Position numbers and translations under genes: made by a program
Part shown: positions 36,081 through 44,248 of the stretch, in pieces
How positions within the stretch are numbered: position 1 is the first letter of the stretch
Layout of the letters: each line of letters opens with the position of its first letter
From: Rhodanobacteraceae bacterium
GTDB taxonomy: Bacteria; Acidobacteriota; Terriglobia; Terriglobales; Acidobacteriaceae
DNA: 46,664 nt
NCBI GenBank assembly: GCA_025350865.1
Contig: JANXWZ010000014.1
Span: forward strand, 1 to 46,664
Direction of reading: 5' to 3'
Notes under the pieces: generated by a model
Told to the model about the DNA's origin: nothing
What the model saw: the letters and a program-made list of their open reading frames with translations, nothing else
Database searches by the model: none

Positions 36081-36968
36081 ATGATGGAATCTCTTCGATT
36101 GAAACTGCCGGCCACGTCGGCGAACCTTGGGCCGGGCTTCGATGCCCTGGGCCTTGCGATGCGGCTGTATCTGGAGATTGAGGCGGTGGCAGCGGCCGAG
36201 ATGCACATCGTAGCTGCGGGACGGGATGCGGCACTCGTGGGTTCGCTCGAGCGCAACCTGATGCTGGAGACTTACCGCGATCTGGCACCGCATGCACCGG
36301 CGCTGCACCTTTCCATACGCAACGGAATTCCTCTCGGGATGGGTTGTGGGTCAAGCGCGGCGGCCCTGCTGGCTGGGGTAACGCTGGCCAATCATTTCGG
36401 CGAACTTGGGATGTCGTCGACAGAAGTGTTGGCAGAGGCCTGCCGCCGGGAAGGGCATCCGGATAATGTGGCGGCGTGCTTCTACGGAGGGCTGACAGCG
36501 TCGGCGATGGAAGACGGGAAGGTGACTGCGGCGAGCTTCGGCGCGGAGCTTGACTGGCGGCTGCTGCTGGTGCTGCCGGGCGAGGGGCTTGCGACCTCAA
36601 AAGCTCGTGCGCTGCTGCCCGAGAGCTACTCCCGGGCCGACGCTGTGGCGAATATCCAGGCGACGGCGCTGCTGGTGTCTGCGTTCGCGCTGGATCGTCC
36701 GGAGTTGCTGGCGGCCGGGACGCAGGACCGCATTCATCAGCCGTATCGGAGCGGCGCGTGTCCTCTGTTGCCGCTTCTGCTGCCGCTGACGGGGCAGGAG
36801 GGTATCTTTTCCGTGACCTTGAGCGGTGCAGGGCCTTCGGTTTTGCTGATTGTGGAAAACGGAACTTGCGTTGATCTAATGACGGTGAAAATCCGAAAAG
36901 CGGCTGTTGGCGCAGAGATTTCAATCGTTGAGACAGGAATCTCTCCTGGCGCAACCAGCGTTTATTGA
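36081..36968 (+). CDS. thrB: Homoserine kinase
   Basis: ThrB phosphorylates homoserine in threonine synthesis. The 295-residue GHMP-family protein has LKLPATSANLGPGFDALGLA near the N-terminus and the ATP-binding loop IPLGMGCGSSAAALLAGV near residues 83-100. HPDNVAACFYGGL follows near 131, and the C-terminal motif is SVTLSGAGPSVLLIV. The final residues (GISPGATSVY) are typical. ATG codons occur at 36081 and 36084. The usual partners thrC and hom are not adjacent. Confidence 0.95.
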   Translation: MMESLRLKLPATSANLGPGFDALGLAMRLYLEIEAVAAAEMHIVAAGRDAALVGSLERNLMLETYRDLAPHAPALHLSIRNGIPLGMGCGSSAAALLAGVTLANHFGELGMSSTEVLAEACRREGHPDNVAACFYGGLTASAMEDGKVTAASFGAELDWRLLLVLPGEGLATSKARALLPESYSRADAVANIQATALLVSAFALDRPELLAAGTQDRIHQPYRSGACPLLPLLLPLTGQEGIFSVTLSGAGPSVLLIVENGTCVDLMTVKIRKAAVGAEISIVETGISPGATSVY

Positions 36969-37085
36969 CTTCGGTAACTTCGAACTTATTACTAATGAAT
37001 TCAAAAGATACCCTTTACAGAGTTGGTTCGCACTCATAAATTTATTGGGTGGGCAGTTCTGGGGAGGGCTGCATCACCGCCCGTT

Positions 37086-37108
37086 GACCTCGCTGTATGC
37101 GCGAGGTC
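37086..37108 (+). terminator. Perfect hairpin downstream of thrB
   Basis: GACCTCGC (37086-37093) and GCGAGGTC (37101-37108) form an eight-pair stem with a seven-base loop. The downstream tract (CGGGCGTTTACCTTTTG) is only moderately T-rich, so termination is possible but not certain. Confidence 0.4.
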
Positions 37109-37129
37109 CGGGCGTTTACCTTTTGATGA

Positions 37130-37161
37130 CAGTTGATAGTGAGTAGTTGGTAGTTGGTAGC
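37130..37161 (+). repeat. TTGGTAG/TTGATAG simple repeat upstream of trxA
   Basis: The segment reads ACAGTTGATAGTGAGTAGTT followed by GGTAGTTGGTAG. The same seven-base units build the large hairpin at 41311-41376. Confidence 0.55.
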
Positions 37162-37231
37162 GTGAATCGCGCAGAGCGCGGTTGCATCTATTATGGGTAT
37201 GGCCGTGATGAAACCGGCGGGAGGAAGCTAC

Positions 37232-37585
37232 ATGGCAGGACAGTTTGTGACTGAGGTCAACGATTCCAATTTCGAGCAGGATGTGCTGAAGTCCAGCGAG
37301 CCAGTGCTGGTGGATTTTTGGGCGGCCTGGTGTGGCCCGTGCCGTGCGTTGGCCCCGGTGGTCGATGAAGTTGCGACCCAGTATCAGGGCCAGATCAAGG
37401 TGATGAAGATGGACGTCGACAAGAACTCGGCGACGCCTTCGCGCTACGGGATCCGCGGCATTCCCGCGCTGCTGCTGTTCAAGGACGGCAAGGTAGCGGA
37501 CCAGATCGTGGGCTTCGTGCCGAAGGATACGATAGACAAGTCGGTGGCCAAGGTGTTGGCTGCGGCTCCAATCGCTGTCGCATAG
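37232..37585 (+). CDS. trxA: Thioredoxin
   Basis: Thioredoxin reduces protein disulfides through its WCGPC active site, here at residues 33-37 of a 117-residue protein. VLVDFWAAWCGPCRALAPVV and RGIPALLLFKDGKVAD (cis-Pro) are typical of cytoplasmic TrxA. The start at 37232 is chosen because GGAGGA lies seven bases upstream and MAGQFVTEV is a normal opening; an ATG at 37193 would add 13 residues. It stands as a single gene. Confidence 0.96.
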   Translation: MAGQFVTEVNDSNFEQDVLKSSEPVLVDFWAAWCGPCRALAPVVDEVATQYQGQIKVMKMDVDKNSATPSRYGIRGIPALLLFKDGKVADQIVGFVPKDTIDKSVAKVLAAAPIAVA

Positions 37586-37604
37586 GCTGCTGAAGAGAAA
37601 AGAC

Positions 37605-37712
37605 AAGGCGTTGCGCGGATAAGACGGAAAGATCGGAGAAGTACGGATAAGCCATAGATGCACGCTTGATCCGCTCTTATCCCCTTTTTCTGTCTTCTCC
37701 GCGCAACGCCTT
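37605..37712. repeat. Large inverted repeat between trxA and the CNNM gene
   Basis: The perfect arms AAGGCGTTGCGCGGA (37605-37619) and TCCGCGCAACGCCTT (37698-37712) enclose 78 bases. Inner partial arms (AGACGGAAAG with a CTTTTTCTGTCT partner, and GGATAAG with CTTATCC) extend the pairing imperfectly. It fills most of the gap. Confidence 0.75.
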
Positions 37713-37748
37713 TGTGTTTGCGAGGCTGGAATCGGCTAGCATCGTTGA

Positions 37749-39149
37749 ATGATGGAGTGGATGCTTATTCGGGGAATCATGGTGGCCTTTTTCATTCTGG
37801 CCAACAGCTTCTTCGTGGCGGCTGAGTTTGCGCTGGTGAGCATTCGCGAGACGCGGGTGCAGCAGTTGATTGCGCTGGGCAGGCCGGGGGCGCGGACGGT
37901 GTTGCAGTTGAAGCGCTCCATGGATGACTTTTTGCCGGCTGTGCAGCTGGGGGTGACGCTGGCTGCGCTGGCACTGGGCTGGATCGGCGAGCCTGCGGTG
38001 GCAGAGGTGCTGGAGCGGTTTGCGGATCATGTGCTGCCCGCCACGCCCCACGTAGTGCTGTACTCGAACGCGGCCGCAGTCGCGATTGCCTTTGGGTTGA
38101 TTACGTATTTCGAAGTCCTGCTGGGTGAACTGGTGCCGAAGTCGCTCGCACTGCAGCGGGCAGAGCGGATTGCGCTGGCGGTGGCGGGGCCGATGGATGT
38201 GTTTATCCGCATGACGCGACCCGGGGTGAAGCTGATGAACGCGTCGGCGACCGTTGTGTTGCGGCTGTTTCGGGCTCCGCTGCAGGGCGAGGGCGCGGTG
38301 CACTCGCCGGAAGAGCTGAAGCTGATTGCGACGGCGACGCGGCGCATGGGGTTGCTGCCGGCATTTCAGGAAGACATTATCCACAGGGCGATCGAGCTAA
38401 GCCACGTCGTGGTGCGGGAGATTATGACGCCGCGGGGGAATATCTTCGCGCTGGCGGCGAACCTGCCGCTGGAGCAGGGCAGCGGGCGCATTGTCGACGA
38501 GCAGCATACGCGCGTGCCGGTGTACGACCCGGACAGGGGGCCGGAGCACATTATCGGGATCGTCCACTCGAAGGATATTTCACGGCTGATGCACTTCAGG
38601 GCGACGGCTCTGGGTCTTGGAGCGCGCGGCGGAAGCGGGATGACGCTGAAGGATGTCATGCGCGAGGTGATGTTCGTTCCCGAGACCAAACTTGCGGTGG
38701 ATCTGCTGCAGGAGTTCCAGGCGCGGCGGCGGCATATCGCAATTGTGGTGGATGAGTTTGGGACGACGGTGGGCCTAGTGACGGCGGAGGATGCGCTGGA
38801 GCAGGTGGTTGGGGAGCTGGACGACGAGTTCGATGTGAGTCCGCGGCAGTCGATGCTGAGTGCCACTGGCGGCGTCGTGGTGCTGGAAGGGAGCACAACG
38901 CTGCGGGATCTGACTACGCAGCTGGACTGGCCGTTCCCGCGGCAGGCGGGTGTGGAGACGCTCGCTGGATTTTTGCTGGGGGAGTTGGGGCATCTGCCGC
39001 ATGTTGGGGAGAGCGTTGTCCACGGGGGGCGTGTGTTTCGAGTGGCCGAGATGGCCGGGCGACGGATCGCGAAGGTGAAGGTCGCGGATCGGGTGGCGAA
39101 CGTGGGGGATTTGGCGACCGAGGATGATGGGTTGGAGGGTGCGGGGTGA
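37749..39149 (+). CDS. CNNM/CorC-type membrane transporter (hemolysin family)
   Basis: The 466-residue protein has an N-terminal DUF21/CNNM membrane domain (about 1-190; four hydrophobic segments). Two CBS domains follow (about 220-345; REIMTPRGNIFALAANLPLE, RVPVYDPDRGPEHIIGIVHS, AIVVDEFGTTVGLVTAEDAL). The C-terminal CorC_HlyC domain (about 370-450) includes GGRVFRVAEMAGRRIAKVKV. Relatives are implicated in Mg2+ or Co2+ export; the hemolysin label is historical. Its stop overlaps the GTG start of the permease gene. Confidence 0.92.
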   Translation: MMEWMLIRGIMVAFFILANSFFVAAEFALVSIRETRVQQLIALGRPGARTVLQLKRSMDDFLPAVQLGVTLAALALGWIGEPAVAEVLERFADHVLPATPHVVLYSNAAAVAIAFGLITYFEVLLGELVPKSLALQRAERIALAVAGPMDVFIRMTRPGVKLMNASATVVLRLFRAPLQGEGAVHSPEELKLIATATRRMGLLPAFQEDIIHRAIELSHVVVREIMTPRGNIFALAANLPLEQGSGRIVDEQHTRVPVYDPDRGPEHIIGIVHSKDISRLMHFRATALGLGARGGSGMTLKDVMREVMFVPETKLAVDLLQEFQARRRHIAIVVDEFGTTVGLVTAEDALEQVVGELDDEFDVSPRQSMLSATGGVVVLEGSTTLRDLTTQLDWPFPRQAGVETLAGFLLGELGHLPHVGESVVHGGRVFRVAEMAGRRIAKVKVADRVANVGDLATEDDGLEGAG

Positions 39150-40117
39150 GAACCGCAGGGGAGAGGGAAAAGGGAAGAGCAAAGAGAGTTTGGCTTTCCG
39201 CAGGGCGGAGGTTGGCGGTTACGCTGCCGGTGCTTTGGCTGGTGGTGACGGTGGTCTTTTTGCTGATTCACCTGGTGCCGGGCGATCCGATTGTGCAGAT
39301 GCTTGGGGAAGGGGCTACGGCGGCGGATGTGTCGACGCTGCGCCACGCGTACGGTCTGGATTTGCCCCTGCATGTGCAGTATGGGCACTACCTTGCGGGC
39401 GTGGTGCACGGGGATTTTGGGCAGTCTTTGCGGCTGCGGGATTCGGTCTGGCATCTGGTGGCACAGCGATATCCGTTTACGCTGTCGTTGTCGTTTGCGG
39501 CTCTGGGTTTGGGGATTTTGCTGGCGGTACCGGCGGGCGTCTGGGCAGCGACGCATCGGGATCAGTGGCAGGATCGGGCGGTGGGTGTGGTGTCGCTGGT
39601 GGGGCTTTCGTTTCCGAACTTTGCGCTAGGGCCGCTGCTGATTCTGGGGTTTTCGATTGGGTTGGGCTGGTTGCCGGTGTCGGGCTCGGGGACGGGCTGG
39701 AGCTTCGTGACGCACCTGATTCTGCCGGCGTTGACGCTGGGTCTGGGGATGGCGGCGATCCTGACCCGCATGGTGCGCACCGCGATGCTGGAGGAGTTGG
39801 GGCAGGACTACATTCGGACGGCTCGGGCGAAGGGTTTGAGCGAGCGTGTAGTGGTGTATCGTCATGCGCTGCGGAATGCGCTGATCCCGGTGTTGACGGT
39901 GGTTGGTTTGCAGTTTGGGAGCTTGCTGGCGGGGGCGATTGTTACTGAGACGATCTTCAGCCTGCCGGGCATTGGGAGGCTGACATTGTCGGCGATTTCG
40001 AACCGGGACTATGCGCTGGTGCAGGGGTGTATTTTGGCGATTGGATTGACGTACGTCGCGGTGAATTTGCTGACGGATTTGGCGTATGTGGCAGTGAACC
40101 CTCGGATGAGGGCGTAG
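39146..40117 (+). CDS. ABC transporter permease, DppB/OppB type
   Basis: The 323-residue integral membrane protein begins after a short basic N-terminus. It has the N-terminal DppB pattern LVVTVVFLLIHLVPGDPIVQMLGEGAT. The cytoplasmic EAA loop near residues 225-250 is EELGQDYIRTARAKGLSERVVVYRHALRNALIPVL. SLPGIGRLTLSAISNRDYALVQG lies near the end. It would form one half of a peptide- or nickel-type importer channel. The start is GTG overlapping the CNNM stop. The matching DppC-like permease lies on the opposite strand 1.2 kb away, and no ATPase or binding protein is in the window. Confidence 0.93.
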   Translation: MRTAGEREKGRAKRVWLSAGRRLAVTLPVLWLVVTVVFLLIHLVPGDPIVQMLGEGATAADVSTLRHAYGLDLPLHVQYGHYLAGVVHGDFGQSLRLRDSVWHLVAQRYPFTLSLSFAALGLGILLAVPAGVWAATHRDQWQDRAVGVVSLVGLSFPNFALGPLLILGFSIGLGWLPVSGSGTGWSFVTHLILPALTLGLGMAAILTRMVRTAMLEELGQDYIRTARAKGLSERVVVYRHALRNALIPVLTVVGLQFGSLLAGAIVTETIFSLPGIGRLTLSAISNRDYALVQGCILAIGLTYVAVNLLTDLAYVAVNPRMRA

Positions 40118-40155
40118 GACGAAACACGACCACAGAGGGACACGGAGGAGCGCGG

Positions 40156-40818
40156 GTGAAGTGGATTGGGTGGGTATTGTTGATGGCTGGGCTGGCCGGG
40201 GCGCAGGAGAAGAAGGTGCCGAAGGTGGTGCCGGTTCCTCCGCTGCCGCCGATTTCGCGGGAAGCTCCAAAGCCACCGCCGGAGCCTACGAGTCCTCCGG
40301 CGCAGACGGTGCAGGATGAGCGGACGCATGTCCTGTTTCATCTGCCGACCGGGTGGAATGTCTCGCGCAGGGATGGGGAACTGAGTACGTTTCGGCTGGA
40401 TGCGCGGTCGGCTCCGGCAAGGTCGGATTTGCGGGTTGCCGCCAGCTTGAACTTCAATCCGTTTCCGAGGTCGACGTTCAGTGGGGCGATGCTGTATCTG
40501 AGCGTGGTGTCGAAGAGTTCGGCTGCTGCTTGTACCGCAGAGACTACCGCCAAACCGGAGAAGCCGCTGCCGGCGGCCGTTGTGGGGGACGTGAAGTTCT
40601 CCCGCGGTAAGGACGAGCATGGGCACATCTGCACCGTGTCGCGCGATGTGGCTTACACGGCGATGCGGGGTGGGAGTTGCGTACGGTTCGACATGGCAGT
40701 GAACTCGTTTTGCGGTGCCGAGGTGAGCGGGGCGGAAGATCTGACCGAAGCCCAGCTTGGAAGCCTGTTCAAGCGGATGGAAGGGATTCTGGGAACGGTG
40801 GAGTTTCGGGGGAAGTAA
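40156..40818 (+). CDS. Secreted protein of unknown function
   Basis: From GTG 40156, preceded by GGAGGAG, the 220-residue protein has a signal peptide (WIGWVLLMAGLAGAQ). A Pro-rich stretch (about 18-55) is followed by a domain with HVLFHLPTGWNVSRRDGELS, MLYLSVVSKSSAAAC and ICTVSRDVAYTAMRGGSCVRFDM. Cys residues suggest disulfide formation. I cannot name a family. It lies 38 bases after the permease and may be cotranscribed. Confidence 0.6.
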   Translation: MKWIGWVLLMAGLAGAQEKKVPKVVPVPPLPPISREAPKPPPEPTSPPAQTVQDERTHVLFHLPTGWNVSRRDGELSTFRLDARSAPARSDLRVAASLNFNPFPRSTFSGAMLYLSVVSKSSAAACTAETTAKPEKPLPAAVVGDVKFSRGKDEHGHICTVSRDVAYTAMRGGSCVRFDMAVNSFCGAEVSGAEDLTEAQLGSLFKRMEGILGTVEFRGK

Positions 40819-40821
40819 GGG

Positions 40822-40853
40822 CTAGTTACTGGTTGCTGGTTTCTAGTTGCTAG
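40822..40853 (+). repeat. CTAGTTGCTGGTT-type simple repeat
   Basis: The segment CTAGTTACTGGTTGCTGG then TTTCTAGTTGCTAG consists of degenerate CTAGTTGCTGGTT units between convergent genes. It resembles the TTGGTAG repeats in style but not in exact sequence. Confidence 0.4.
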
Positions 40854-41305
40854 AGCAGCGCGATGATCCGGGGAATCAGACCGCTTTCTTTGATTTCAAC
40901 GGTCGCCAATGTGACGGGAAGATTGAAGCGGCGGGGGCCGGCGCTGCCGGGGTTGAGATAGATCACTCCATTGCGAGTTTCTATGCCGGGCTGGTGGGAG
41001 TGGCCGCTGATAACCATTGCGATGCCAGCAGCTTCGGGGTTGATGTCGAGCCAGTCGACGGAGTGGACGAGGTAGAAGAGGCGCCCGGCGAGTTCGACGA
41101 CTTCGATTTCGGGGAGTTGGGCGCAGTCGCCGTTGATGTCCGTGTTCCCGCGAATGGCGGCGACGGGGGCGATCTTTCGAAGGGCATCGAGAATGTCGGG
41201 GTTACCGACGTCGCCTGCGTGAAGGATGTGGTCGGCACCAGCAAGGGCGGCTAGGGCTTCGGGGCGGAGGAGGCCGTGGGTGTCGGAGATTATGCCGATG
41301 AGCAT
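40850..41305 (-). CDS. YfcE/MJ0936-family metallophosphoesterase
   Basis: The protein of about 151 residues has the calcineurin-like metal-binding pattern: IGIISDTHG near the N-terminus, HAGDVG, RGNTD near residue 56 and GHSHQPG near 101. The strand NPGSAGPRRF is characteristic of YfcE/MJ0936 phosphodiesterases. They hydrolyse phosphodiesters such as bis-pNPP with Mn2+; the physiological substrate is unknown. The start at 41305 (MLIGIISDTHG) is preferred over an ATG at 41359 whose residues derive from a simple repeat. Confidence 0.9.
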   Translation of the reverse strand: MLIGIISDTHGLLRPEALAALAGADHILHAGDVGNPDILDALRKIAPVAAIRGNTDINGDCAQLPEIEVVELAGRLFYLVHSVDWLDINPEAAGIAMVISGHSHQPGIETRNGVIYLNPGSAGPRRFNLPVTLATVEIKESGLIPRIIALL

Positions 41306-41310
41306 GAGGG

Positions 41311-41376
41311 CAGTTGGTGGTTGATAGTTGGTAGTAGATGCAAGACTACCAACTACCAACTATCAACTACCAACTG
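41311..41376. repeat. TTGGTAG/TTGATAG inverted repeat
   Basis: The left arm CAGTTGGTGGTTGATAGTTG continues GTAGT (to 41335). After nine loop bases the right arm (41345-41376) is its reverse complement with one extra seven-base unit. The last three codons and stop of the DppC-like gene (GVS-type end, TGA at 41365-41363) are made from this repeat. Confidence 0.75.
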
Positions 41377-42202
41377 TAATTCTCGGGTCGAGGTAGTCGC
41401 GCAGGGCGTCGCCGATGAAGTTGAAGGAGAGCACGGCGAGCATGACGGCGAGGGCGGGGAAGACGACCATGTGGGGGGAGTCGAACAGGTGGCCGCGCGC
41501 GTCGTTGAGCATCGACCCCCAGGATGCGGCGGGAGCTGGGATGCCGAGGCCGAGGAAGCTGAGGGTGGCCTCGGCCAGGACGGCTCCGGCCATGCCGATG
41601 GCGGCCTGTACGATGAGCGGCTGGACGATATTCGGGAGGATGTGACGCGACAGGATTCGCAGGTCGGAGGCTCCCAGGGCACGGGCGGCTTCGACGAACT
41701 CGCGCTCCCGGACGGCCATCACCTGGGCTCGGACCAGGCGGGCGTAGCCGACCCATCCTGAGAGCGAGAGGGCGAGGATGAGGTTGACCAGACCGGGTCC
41801 GAGGAAGGCTACGAAGGCGATGGCGACCAGAATTCCGGGCAGCGCGAGGAAGGCGTTGGAGACGTAGACATTGAGGATGATGTCGGCGACGCCGCCATAA
41901 AAGCCTGCCAGGCATCCCGCGATTAGACCTGCCGCGAGGGAAATTCCGACAACCGACACGGCAACGATGAGCGAGATGCGCGCGCCGTAGAGCGTGCGGG
42001 AAAGGATGTCGCGGCCAAGCTCGTCGGTGCCGAATAGGTGAATTGGGGCCGGCGAAGCCATGCGGTCGTTCAGGTTGAGGGCGGCTGGGTCCTGCGGGGC
42101 AAGGAGAGGCGCAAAGATTGCGCAGAAGATGAACCCGAGCAACAGGACGACGCCCGCAGCGGCGAGGGGTTGGCGTCTGGCGAGATGGGAAATCCGGGTC
42201 AT
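41363..42202 (-). CDS. ABC transporter permease, DppC/OppC type
   Basis: The 279-residue membrane protein has the DppC features LFGTDELGRDILSRTLYGAR near residue 56 and the EAA loop VREREFVEAARALGASDLRILSRHILPNIVQPLIV near 162-196. LSFLGLGIPAPAASWGSML lies near 213. It should pair with the DppB-like permease at 39146 to form a peptide-type importer channel. The two are on opposite strands, which is unusual for partner permeases. Its final residues come from the simple repeat at 41311-41376. Confidence 0.93.
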   Translation of the reverse strand: MTRISHLARRQPLAAAGVVLLLGFIFCAIFAPLLAPQDPAALNLNDRMASPAPIHLFGTDELGRDILSRTLYGARISLIVAVSVVGISLAAGLIAGCLAGFYGGVADIILNVYVSNAFLALPGILVAIAFVAFLGPGLVNLILALSLSGWVGYARLVRAQVMAVREREFVEAARALGASDLRILSRHILPNIVQPLIVQAAIGMAGAVLAEATLSFLGLGIPAPAASWGSMLNDARGHLFDSPHMVVFPALAVMLAVLSFNFIGDALRDYLDPRITVGS

Positions 42203-42424
42203 AGTGAAAAGGTTTCAGCCGATGATACAGCGTATGGAGCGGCGACCGCATCTTTTATAGAACACGTGCTTTAGCTGTGACTACCTTGACAACAGTGAGG
42301 TCCGGACTGGAAACTAGGGATGGTGACCTTGACGACAAACAGAGTCTCACTCACCTTCTAATCCTTCCCACCCACCCTTTACTGTTCGACTAACCGGATC
42401 GCGTTAGCCAGGAGTTATCTCAAC

Positions 42425-43420
42425 ATGAGTTTCAAAGGTCAAAAAGCTGTTGTTTGCGGTGCCGGCGGGTTTATCGGTGGACACCTCGTCAAGAACCTCA
42501 TCGCTAATGGGGTCGAAGTGATCCGCGCCGTAGACATCAAGCCGCTGGACCACTGGTACCAGGAGACGGACGGCGTCGACAACCTGTCGCTGGATCTGAA
42601 GGACAAGAGCAACTGCATGATCGCGGCCACCGGCGCGGATGTGGTTTTCCAGCTTGCCGCCGATATGGGCGGTATGGGCTTTATCGAGAATAACAAGGCT
42701 CTGTGCATGCTATCTGTGCTGACCAACACGCACATGTTGATGGCGGCGCAGGAGAAGGGTGTAGGTCGGTTCTTCTACTCTTCCTCCGCGTGCGTTTACA
42801 ACGCCGAGAAGCAGACCAACCCCGACGTGGTTGCGTTGAAGGAAGAAGATGCTTACCCCGCCCTGCCGGAAGATGGCTACGGTTGGGAGAAACTGTTTTC
42901 GGAGCGGATGTGCCGCCATTTCCGTGAGGATTACGGCCTTGAAACTCGCGTGGCGCGCTACCACAACGTTTATGGCCCGCTGGGAACCTGGACCGGGGGT
43001 CGCGAGAAGGCTCCTGCAGCAGTGTGCCGCAAGGTGATCCAGGCCAAGATGGCCGGGACGAACGAGATCGAAATCTGGGGCGATGGCAAGCAGACGCGTT
43101 CCTTCATGTATGTCGACGACTGCACGAAGGGTTCGCAGATGATCGCCGAGAGCGACATTTTGGATCCGCTGAATCTGGGTTCGGACGAGCTGGTGACGAT
43201 CAACCAGCTGGTCGACATTGCAGAAGAAATTGCCGGTGTGCAGTTGAAGCGGAACTACAAGCTGGATGCTCCGAAGGGCGTGAACGGTCGTAACAGCGAC
43301 AACACGATGATTTTGGAGAAGCTGAAGTGGGAGCCGTCGATCCGACTGCGCGACGGGCTTGAAAAGACGTACCACTGGATCGAAGAAGAGATGCGCTCGG
43401 GGACGAAATCATACGCATGA
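42425..43420 (+). CDS. NAD-dependent epimerase, GDP-mannose 3,5-epimerase-like
   Basis: The 331-residue short-chain dehydrogenase-fold protein has the NAD motif GAGGFIGGHL (about 11-20) and AADMGGMGFIENNKALCML near 78-97. YSSSACVYN near 119-127, the catalytic YGWEK near 153-157, and RVARYHNVYGPLGTWTGGREKAPAA near 178-202 follow. These match plant-like GDP-mannose 3,5-epimerases rather than GalE. In bacteria such enzymes make GDP-galactose or related sugars for surface polysaccharides. AGGAG precedes the ATG. It is coupled to the next gene by an ATGA overlap. Confidence 0.88.
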   Translation: MSFKGQKAVVCGAGGFIGGHLVKNLIANGVEVIRAVDIKPLDHWYQETDGVDNLSLDLKDKSNCMIAATGADVVFQLAADMGGMGFIENNKALCMLSVLTNTHMLMAAQEKGVGRFFYSSSACVYNAEKQTNPDVVALKEEDAYPALPEDGYGWEKLFSERMCRHFREDYGLETRVARYHNVYGPLGTWTGGREKAPAAVCRKVIQAKMAGTNEIEIWGDGKQTRSFMYVDDCTKGSQMIAESDILDPLNLGSDELVTINQLVDIAEEIAGVQLKRNYKLDAPKGVNGRNSDNTMILEKLKWEPSIRLRDGLEKTYHWIEEEMRSGTKSYA

Positions 43421-44193
43421 GCACACTGACCGCAGAGACGACTACCAACGTGCCGGAGTTTCGGCGGATTCTGGGCGTAGAGTTTTTTGGCGGCTCCGCT
43501 CAGGAAGCGATTGCCCGGATGCGCCATGGCGGACTGCTGGTGGTACCGGCGGCACCTGCCCTGAAGGATCTGGCGACCAACGCAGACTACCGCGAGTCGC
43601 TGCTAAATGCCGATCTCGCCATCACGGATTCAGCCTATATGGTCCTGATCTGGAACTTGATCGCCGGGGACCGCCTGCGGCGCTTATCGGGGCTTGAATA
43701 TCTACGTGAGCTTTTGCTGGAACGCGACATCCGGACGCCGGGGAATACGCTTTGGATTATGGCGAGTCCGAAGAGCGCGAAGCTGAATCTGGCGTGGCTG
43801 GCGTCGCAGGGAATCGAAGTTCCGGAAGAGAACATCTACATGGCGCCGATGTACGGCAAACAGATCGACGACCCGGTGCTGATTGGGAAGCTGACCAGGC
43901 TGAGACCGCACCATGTGGTGGTGACGGTCGGCGGCGGAACGCAGGAACGGCTGGGGCTATACATGAAGCGAAACCTGGATTATCTTCCGGCGATCCACTG
44001 CATTGGGGCGGCGATTGCATTTTTGAGCGGGGACCAGGTTCATATTCCGGTGTTCGCGGATAAGTTCTACCTGGGCTGGCTCTACCGGTGTATTTCGGAG
44101 CCGAAGCGCTATGCGCCGCGGTACTGGGAGGCTCGCAAGCTGTTTGGTTTGATGATCAAATATCGCAGTGAGCTGCCGCCGTTGAAGGCGTAG
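43417..44193 (+). CDS. WecG/TagA/CpsF-family glycosyltransferase
   Basis: The 258-residue protein matches the WecG/TagA/CpsF family: LLNADLAITDSAYMVLIWNLIAGDRLRRLSGLEYLRELL and the MASPKSAKLNLAWLASQGIEVPEENIY region. HHVVVTVGGGTQERLGLYMKRNLDYLPAIHCIGAAIAFLSGD lies near 168-209. These enzymes transfer ManNAc-type or other sugars to lipid-linked intermediates. Coupling to the epimerase gene (ATGA) points to a surface-polysaccharide pathway. No membrane anchor is obvious; the amphipathic C-terminus may associate with the membrane. Confidence 0.9.
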   Translation: MSTLTAETTTNVPEFRRILGVEFFGGSAQEAIARMRHGGLLVVPAAPALKDLATNADYRESLLNADLAITDSAYMVLIWNLIAGDRLRRLSGLEYLRELLLERDIRTPGNTLWIMASPKSAKLNLAWLASQGIEVPEENIYMAPMYGKQIDDPVLIGKLTRLRPHHVVVTVGGGTQERLGLYMKRNLDYLPAIHCIGAAIAFLSGDQVHIPVFADKFYLGWLYRCISEPKRYAPRYWEARKLFGLMIKYRSELPPLKA

Positions 44194-44248
44194 CACTGGG
44201 ATTCGGCAACCTTCATAATCGGCCGGGGTTTCAACCGGTTGAGGTGCT

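Noticed and set aside
35851-36954. A 367-residue frame opposite thrB
   Set aside because: It is antisense to a clear homoserine kinase and has low-complexity Pro/Ser/Arg content.
41311-41376. Possible CRISPR repeats
   Set aside because: The units are seven bases long, have no spacers and form one inverted repeat; no cas genes are present.
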